NCBI GenBank assembly: GCA_902492995.1
Contig: CABUNR010000025.1
Span: 1-16,893, forward strand
Source of the DNA: OMSK01 sp902492995
Lineage (GTDB): Bacteria; Bacillota_I; Bacilli_A; RF39; UBA660
Direction of reading: 5' to 3'
DNA length: 16,893 nt
Shown: piece after piece, positions 12,469 to 16,893 of the stretch
Numbering within the stretch: the stretch's first letter is position 1
Layout: each line of letters opens with the position of its first letter
Program-made: the position numbers and the translations under genes
The notes under the pieces: model-generated
What the model was told of the DNA's origin: nothing
The model's input: the letters and a program-made list of their open reading frames with translations, nothing else
The model's database searches: none

Positions 12469-14652
12469 ACAAAAGTTAATGTTGGATTAAAGTATGAAGA
12501 TTTACTAGAAAAAGTAAAAACATATATAAAAGACCAAGAAGATATAAAGATGATAGAAAAAGCATATAATTATGCGAAAGAAAAACATTTTGGTGTAAAG
12601 AGAATGACGGGTGAACCATATATTGAACACCCTTTAAATGTTGCATATATTTTAACTGATATAGAAGCAGATACTGCAACAATATGTGCAGGTCTTTTAC
12701 ATGATGTGTTAGAAGATTGTGATGTAACAAAAGAAGAACTTGCAAATACGTTTTCTTTAGAAATAGCTAATTTGGTAGATGGAGTTACAAAAATAAATAA
12801 ACTTAACTTTGATACTTCAAATGGAAGTAGTATTATGATTGCAACACAAAGAAAGATATTGGTTGGTTTATGTGAAGATGTTCGTGTAATTATAATTAAA
12901 CTAGCAGATAGACTTCATAATATGAGAACATTATGGGTTCATACAGAGGCAAAACAAAAAGAAAAAGCTATAGAAACATTAGAAATATTAACTCCAATAG
13001 CACATAGGCTTGGAATAAATAAAATGAAAAGTGAATTAGAAGATTTATCTCTTCGTTATTATAAACCAGAAGTTTATTATTCAATAGTAGAACAACTTAA
13101 TCAATCAAAAGTTGAAAGAGATAAAGTCGTAGAAGAAATGAAAGAAAGTGTTTCTAAATTACTTGATAAAAATAATATTAAACATGAAATAAAAGGTAGA
13201 GCAAAGAGTATATATAGTATTTATAAGAAGCTAGACAAAGGTAAAAAATTTAATGATATATATGATTTGTTAGCACTTCGTGTTTTTGTAGATACAGAAC
13301 AAGAATGTTATAAAACACTTGGTGTAATTCATTCAAAATATAGGCCTATACCAAAAAGATTTAAGGATTATATTGCAATGCCAAAAACTAATATGTATCA
13401 ATCACTTCATACAACTGTATTTGGTGATTATGGGTATTTATTTGAAATACAAATAAGAACATATGAAATGGATGAAATTGCAGAAAGAGGTATTGCGTCT
13501 CATTGGGCTTATAAAGAAAATAATGGTGATGCTAAAAGTTTAATGAAAAATACGATGGAACAAAAACTTCAAGTTTTTCGTTCAATTATGGAACTTAATA
13601 GTGAAGAAGAAAAAGATGAAGATTTTATTAATTCTGTAAAGGAAGATATATTTAATAATACTATATATGTATTTACACCTAATGGTGATGTTATAGAACT
13701 TCCAAATGGTTCAACACCAATTGACTTTGCATATAAGGTTCATACAAAAGTCGGGGATAAAATGGTCGGAGCAATTGTAAATAACAATATTGTTCCAATT
13801 GATTATGTACTTAAAAGTAATGATATAGTTAAAATTAATACTAATCAAAATTCATTTGGACCAAGTAGAGAATGGTTAAATATTGTTAAAACAAATCATG
13901 CTAAGAATAAAATAAAAGGCTTCTTTAATAGAATAGAAAAAGAAGAATATTTAAAACAAGGTGAAGAAATATTAACAAAAGAACTTAGAAAAAGAAAGCT
14001 TGTTATGTCACAATTTTTATCAAGTGAAAATGTTGATAAAATATTAAAAGAGTATAAATATAATGATTTGAATGAATTATATATAAGTATAGGGAATAAT
14101 AGTATTCAAGTTGGATCTGTAATAAATTTAATAAAAGAAGAAAACAAAGATACAAAAGAAGAAATAATTCTTAGAAAAACAAAAAATCAAGAAATAGAAA
14201 AACCTCAACTTAAAAATGATATTTTAGTAGAAGGTATAGATGATATAAAAGTTAATTTAGCTTCTTGTTGTAATCCTGTTCCACAAGATAGAATAGTTGG
14301 TTATATAACAAAAGGGTATGGAATAACTGTACATAGAGCAATGTGCCCTAATGTTAAAGAACTAGAAGAAAGAATAATAGATGTAAAATGGAATTATAAC
14401 CTTGATATAAAGAAAAAATATCCAACTAATTTAGTTATACATACTATAAAAAAGGATGATATATTATTAGAAATAATATCGAAAACAACAAAATCAGATG
14501 TTGTTATTAGAAGTATAAATACATATGTGAATAAAACAAATAATGTATATGAAGCAACAGTACTTGTAGAAAATAAGGAATCTTTAGTTAAATTTATGAC
14601 TGATTTAAGACAAATGAAGGAAGTTATAGAAGTTGAAAGGCTTATTAAATAA
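12466..14652 (+). CDS. relA: Bifunctional (p)ppGpp synthetase/hydrolase Rel
   Basis: The 728-residue protein is a full-length RelA/SpoT homologue, close to the 734 of B. subtilis RelA. The HD hydrolase domain keeps its metal ligands H55, H79-D80 and D147. The synthetase domain shows GRAKSIYSIYKK (244-255), D267 in YDLLALRVFV, YQSLHTT (311-317) and EIQIRT (327-332). A TGS domain (about 398-460), a helical region, a zinc-finger/CC domain with C601-C602-H623-C627 (about 595-630) and an ACT domain (about 650-728) follow. Both catalytic halves are intact, so it should make and degrade the alarmone in response to uncharged tRNA on the ribosome. One small change is PKTNMYQSLH where most relatives have PKPNGYQSLH. 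Start is TTG. Its TAA shares a base with the dtd ATG. Confidence 0.97.
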   Translation: MTKVNVGLKYEDLLEKVKTYIKDQEDIKMIEKAYNYAKEKHFGVKRMTGEPYIEHPLNVAYILTDIEADTATICAGLLHDVLEDCDVTKEELANTFSLEIANLVDGVTKINKLNFDTSNGSSIMIATQRKILVGLCEDVRVIIIKLADRLHNMRTLWVHTEAKQKEKAIETLEILTPIAHRLGINKMKSELEDLSLRYYKPEVYYSIVEQLNQSKVERDKVVEEMKESVSKLLDKNNIKHEIKGRAKSIYSIYKKLDKGKKFNDIYDLLALRVFVDTEQECYKTLGVIHSKYRPIPKRFKDYIAMPKTNMYQSLHTTVFGDYGYLFEIQIRTYEMDEIAERGIASHWAYKENNGDAKSLMKNTMEQKLQVFRSIMELNSEEEKDEDFINSVKEDIFNNTIYVFTPNGDVIELPNGSTPIDFAYKVHTKVGDKMVGAIVNNNIVPIDYVLKSNDIVKINTNQNSFGPSREWLNIVKTNHAKNKIKGFFNRIEKEEYLKQGEEILTKELRKRKLVMSQFLSSENVDKILKEYKYNDLNELYISIGNNSIQVGSVINLIKEENKDTKEEIILRKTKNQEIEKPQLKNDILVEGIDDIKVNLASCCNPVPQDRIVGYITKGYGITVHRAMCPNVKELEERIIDVKWNYNLDIKKKYPTNLVIHTIKKDDILLEIISKTTKSDVVIRSINTYVNKTNNVYEATVLVENKESLVKFMTDLRQMKEVIEVERLIK

Positions 14653-15107
14653 TGAGAGTTTTAGTACAGAGAAGTTTAGAATCAAGTGTTTCTGTTAACG
14701 CTAAAATAGTTGGTCATATAGATAAAGGACTTGTTTTATTTGTTGGTTTTACACATAATGATACAATCGAAGATATAAAATATTTAGTAAGAAAAATTTT
14801 AAATTTAAGAATTTTTGATGATACAAATGGTGTTATGAATAAAAGTGTTATTGATACTTGTGGAAGTATTTTAAGTGTTTCACAATTTACTTTATATGCA
14901 TCAACAAAAAAAGGTAATAGACCAAGTTATATTGAAGCCTTGAATGGAAATGAAGCAATAAAATTATACGATTTATTTAATCAAGAATTAAGAAAAAATA
15001 ATATTAATGTTGAGACTGGTATATTTGGTAGTGATATGAAGGTTAGTATTACAAATGATGGACCAATTACAATTTTATTAGAAAGTAGGAACAAAAATGA
15101 AAAATAA
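14652..15107 (+). CDS. dtd: D-aminoacyl-tRNA deacylase
   Basis: The 151-residue protein is a standard Dtd, which removes D-amino acids (and glycine mischarged on tRNA-Ala) from tRNA in the cytoplasm. Motif SVSQFTLYA (75-83) carries the conserved Gln and Thr, GNRPSY (88-93) is the second family motif, and NDGPITI (136-142) holds the Gly-cisPro pair that rejects L-amino acids. The start overlaps the relA stop by one base (TAATG), so translation is coupled, and the relA-dtd pair is conserved in Firmicutes. The 3' end overlaps the next gene by 11 nt. Confidence 0.96.
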   Translation: MRVLVQRSLESSVSVNAKIVGHIDKGLVLFVGFTHNDTIEDIKYLVRKILNLRIFDDTNGVMNKSVIDTCGSILSVSQFTLYASTKKGNRPSYIEALNGNEAIKLYDLFNQELRKNNINVETGIFGSDMKVSITNDGPITILLESRNKNEK

Positions 15108-16158
15108 AATAAATTATAAATTAGTTAATCTTGCATTAATTTCGCTTGTTATATTTTTACTTTATAGAACAGGTCATTTATGGACAGGTGTAATAAGTAA
15201 ATTTTTTCAAATAATGATGCCATTTATAATTGCTTTTGTAATCGCATATGCACTTTATCCTTTCTTAAAACAATTAGAATCAAAAAAAATTCCTAAAGGA
15301 GTAGCTATTTTTATAATAATTGCTTTAATTTTAGGAATACTTTCTTTTACAGTTTTCAAAGTAGTTCCACTTTTATTTAATCAAACTGTTAACTTATTTA
15401 ATTCTGCAATATCATTTGTTAAAGAAATGTCTTTAGAATATGATTATGATTTAGGACCACTTCAAGATACATTAACTAATGGACTTAATGATGTTGTTGT
15501 TAATGTAGGAAAATATGTATCAAATGGAGCAATAAATATTATAAATGTATCATTAGGATTAATAACAAATATATTTTTATGCTTTACAGCAGCAATTTAT
15601 TTTTTAATAGATATGGATTCTATTAGAAGAGAAACTAAAAAATATTTAAAAAGAAGATCTTATAAAACATTTAGATATGTTAGAACCCTTGATGGTGAGA
15701 TGAAAAATTATTTATCAGGTTTTGTAAAATTAATGTTTATATCATTTTTTGAATATTCAATTATTTATAAATTAATAGGACATCCTAATGCATTATTATT
15801 AGGTTTCCTTGCTATGATTACACAATTAATTCCATATTTTGGAGGTATTATTACTAATATAGTTGCAGCAGTAACAGCAATAGTAGTATCTCCTGTATTA
15901 CTTGTAAAAACAGTTATTACATTCTGTATTTTATCTGTTATTGATGGTAATATAATAGGACCTCTTGTATATGGTAAAACTAATAATGTAAAACCAGTTG
16001 TTGTAATTATTTCTATAACTGCAGGTGGAATATTATTTGGTATAACGGGGATAGTAGCTTCGTTCCCTGTTGCTATTATATTAATTGCTACATATAAATT
16101 TTATAAAGAGGAAATATTTGAAAAATTAGGGGATATGAAAGATAGTAAGAAAAAATAA
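15097..16158 (+). CDS. AI-2E family transporter
   Basis: A 353-residue integral membrane protein of the AI-2 exporter (AI-2E/UPF0118/YtvI-like) family. Two hydrophobic N-terminal hairpins (about 10-55 and 67-95), a soluble segment (about 100-145) and five or six further helices fit the family. Signature pieces are IPYFGG (245-250), DGNIIGPLVYGK (283-294) and the glycine-rich GGILFGITGIVASFPV (310-325). Members have been linked to autoinducer-2 export or Na+/H+ exchange, and substrate cannot be predicted. A modest AGGA site inside dtd serves as ribosome-binding site. The C-terminus is a Lys-rich cytoplasmic tail. Confidence 0.9.
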   Translation: MKNKINYKLVNLALISLVIFLLYRTGHLWTGVISKFFQIMMPFIIAFVIAYALYPFLKQLESKKIPKGVAIFIIIALILGILSFTVFKVVPLLFNQTVNLFNSAISFVKEMSLEYDYDLGPLQDTLTNGLNDVVVNVGKYVSNGAINIINVSLGLITNIFLCFTAAIYFLIDMDSIRRETKKYLKRRSYKTFRYVRTLDGEMKNYLSGFVKLMFISFFEYSIIYKLIGHPNALLLGFLAMITQLIPYFGGIITNIVAAVTAIVVSPVLLVKTVITFCILSVIDGNIIGPLVYGKTNNVKPVVVIISITAGGILFGITGIVASFPVAIILIATYKFYKEEIFEKLGDMKDSKKK

Positions 16159-16824
16159 ATGAAAAAGTCTAATTTATTTATACTAATGATAATGTTATAT
16201 ACAACATGTTTATTAGTATCAAATGTTAATGCATTTAAAGTTATAAAAATTTTTAATTTTACTTTAACTGCAGCAACTTTAGTATTTCCTATAACTTATA
16301 TTTTAGGGGATGTATTTTCAGAAGTATATGGTTTTAAAACAGCAAAAAAAATAATATATTATGGATTTATTTGTAATGCATTAATGGTTTTTTGTTTTTA
16401 TCTTGCTATTATTATGCCATATCCTGAAACATTTAAATACAATAATGAATTTTCTTTAGTTCTTTCAAATACACCAAGAATTTTAATAGCAAGTTTATCA
16501 GGTTATTTATTAGGTGGATTATCTAATGCATATATTTTAAATTTTATAAAAGAAAAAACAAATATTAAAGCATTATGGTTTCGATTGCTTGTATCTACTA
16601 TAGTAGGTGAATTATTAGATTCGATGTTATTTGTTACTATAGGGTTTATAAAAGAGTATTCTATAAATCAGATTGTAACTATGATAATTAGTCAAGCGTT
16701 TTTAAAAATATTATTGGAATTTATTATGATACCTGTAGTTTATAAAATAATTAATTATGTTAAAAATATTCAAAATAAGGTTCTTTGTCAAATAGTGTTG
16801 GTGGACAATAAATTTGATAAATGA
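16159..16824 (+). CDS. Queuosine precursor transporter (YhhQ family)
   Basis: The 221-residue protein has about six membrane helices and family-typical pieces: TTCLLVSNVNAFKVI (15-29), PITYILGDVFSEVYGFKTAK (44-63) and RLLVSTIVGELLDSMLFVTIGF (142-163). YhhQ proteins take up preQ0/preQ1 or queuine for the wobble base queuosine in tRNA. No queuosine-synthesis gene is in the window, so salvage of imported precursor is plausible. The ATG directly follows the previous TAA, and no clear Shine-Dalgarno is present, so translation probably depends on ribosomes from the AI-2E gene. It is the only gene here that ends with TGA, and the operon terminator follows within 14 nt. Confidence 0.9.
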   Translation: MKKSNLFILMIMLYTTCLLVSNVNAFKVIKIFNFTLTAATLVFPITYILGDVFSEVYGFKTAKKIIYYGFICNALMVFCFYLAIIMPYPETFKYNNEFSLVLSNTPRILIASLSGYLLGGLSNAYILNFIKEKTNIKALWFRLLVSTIVGELLDSMLFVTIGFIKEYSINQIVTMIISQAFLKILLEFIMIPVVYKIINYVKNIQNKVLCQIVLVDNKFDK

Positions 16825-16837
16825 ATTGTGAATATGG

Positions 16838-16861
16838 AGGATGATGAAAAATCATCCTTTT
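16838..16861 (+). terminator. Terminator of the comN-to-transporter operon
   Basis: AGGATGAT (16838-16845) and ATCATCCT (16851-16858) form 8 pairs around GAAAA, followed by TTTT (16858-16861). It begins 13 nt after the TGA stop. The same bases contain GGAGG followed by ATGATG and an open frame to the window end, so a gene start cannot be fully excluded. Confidence 0.75.
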
Positions 16862-16893
16862 ATAATGCCTTTAATTAAGAAAATACGAGATAT

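Noticed and set aside
16159..16880. Read-through of TGA as Trp extending the queuosine transporter by about 18 residues
   Set aside because: The extension would run through the terminator hairpin, and the sporulation genes and exclusive TGG use argue for the standard code.

Overview
This window is strongly AT-rich chromosomal DNA from a low-GC Gram-positive bacterium, most probably an uncultured gut-type member of the Bacilli. The evidence is Shine-Dalgarno sites of the GGAGG/GGTGA type, sporulation-associated genes (spoVS and a SpoVB-type flippase), the Firmicutes SUF type (SufU plus SufB), and a gene order spoVB - comN - relA - dtd that recalls the Bacillus relA neighbourhood. All tryptophans are TGG. 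Stops are 13 TAA, 5 TAG and 1 TGA, and the single TGA is followed at once by a terminator, so the standard code fits best. There is no tRNA, rRNA, CRISPR array, insertion sequence or clear prophage.

Layout. (1) 142-1588: a membrane-anchored XRE-type regulator overlapping a six-helix membrane protein. They converge on an unrecognised membrane protein (1599-2567, minus) at a shared terminator. (2) 2675-5007: spoVS, then a double zinc-ribbon membrane protein coupled to a secreted/anchored TPM-domain protein. (3) 5109-7246: iron-sulfur assembly genes sufU and sufB with an unrecognised 113-residue gene between them; sufC, sufD and sufS are not present here. (4) 7419-9129: a short single-stranded DNA-binding protein and a pyrimidine-nucleoside phosphorylase, each with its own terminator. 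(5) 9207-9971: a secreted protein with a lysozyme/glucosaminidase-like C-terminal half. (6) 9994-10228: a non-coding-looking transcription unit with a TTGACA promoter, about 200 nt of relatively GC-rich sequence and a strong terminator. (7) 10263-11558 (minus): SpoVB/MurJ-family flippase. (8) 11647-16824: a compact six-gene operon holding a ComN-like gene, an unrecognised gene, relA, dtd, an AI-2E-family transporter and a queuosine-precursor transporter, closed by a hairpin terminator.

The genome style is very compact. At least five terminator hairpins contain the stop codon of the gene they terminate, and several promoters lie so close to the start codon that the predicted mRNA leader is little more than the Shine-Dalgarno site. 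The most interesting item is the independent RNA-like unit at 9994-10228. After it come the unknown gene inside the suf cluster, the membrane regulator pair at the left end, and the unknown gene between comN and relA. None of these can be named from sequence alone; each has a decisive check listed.
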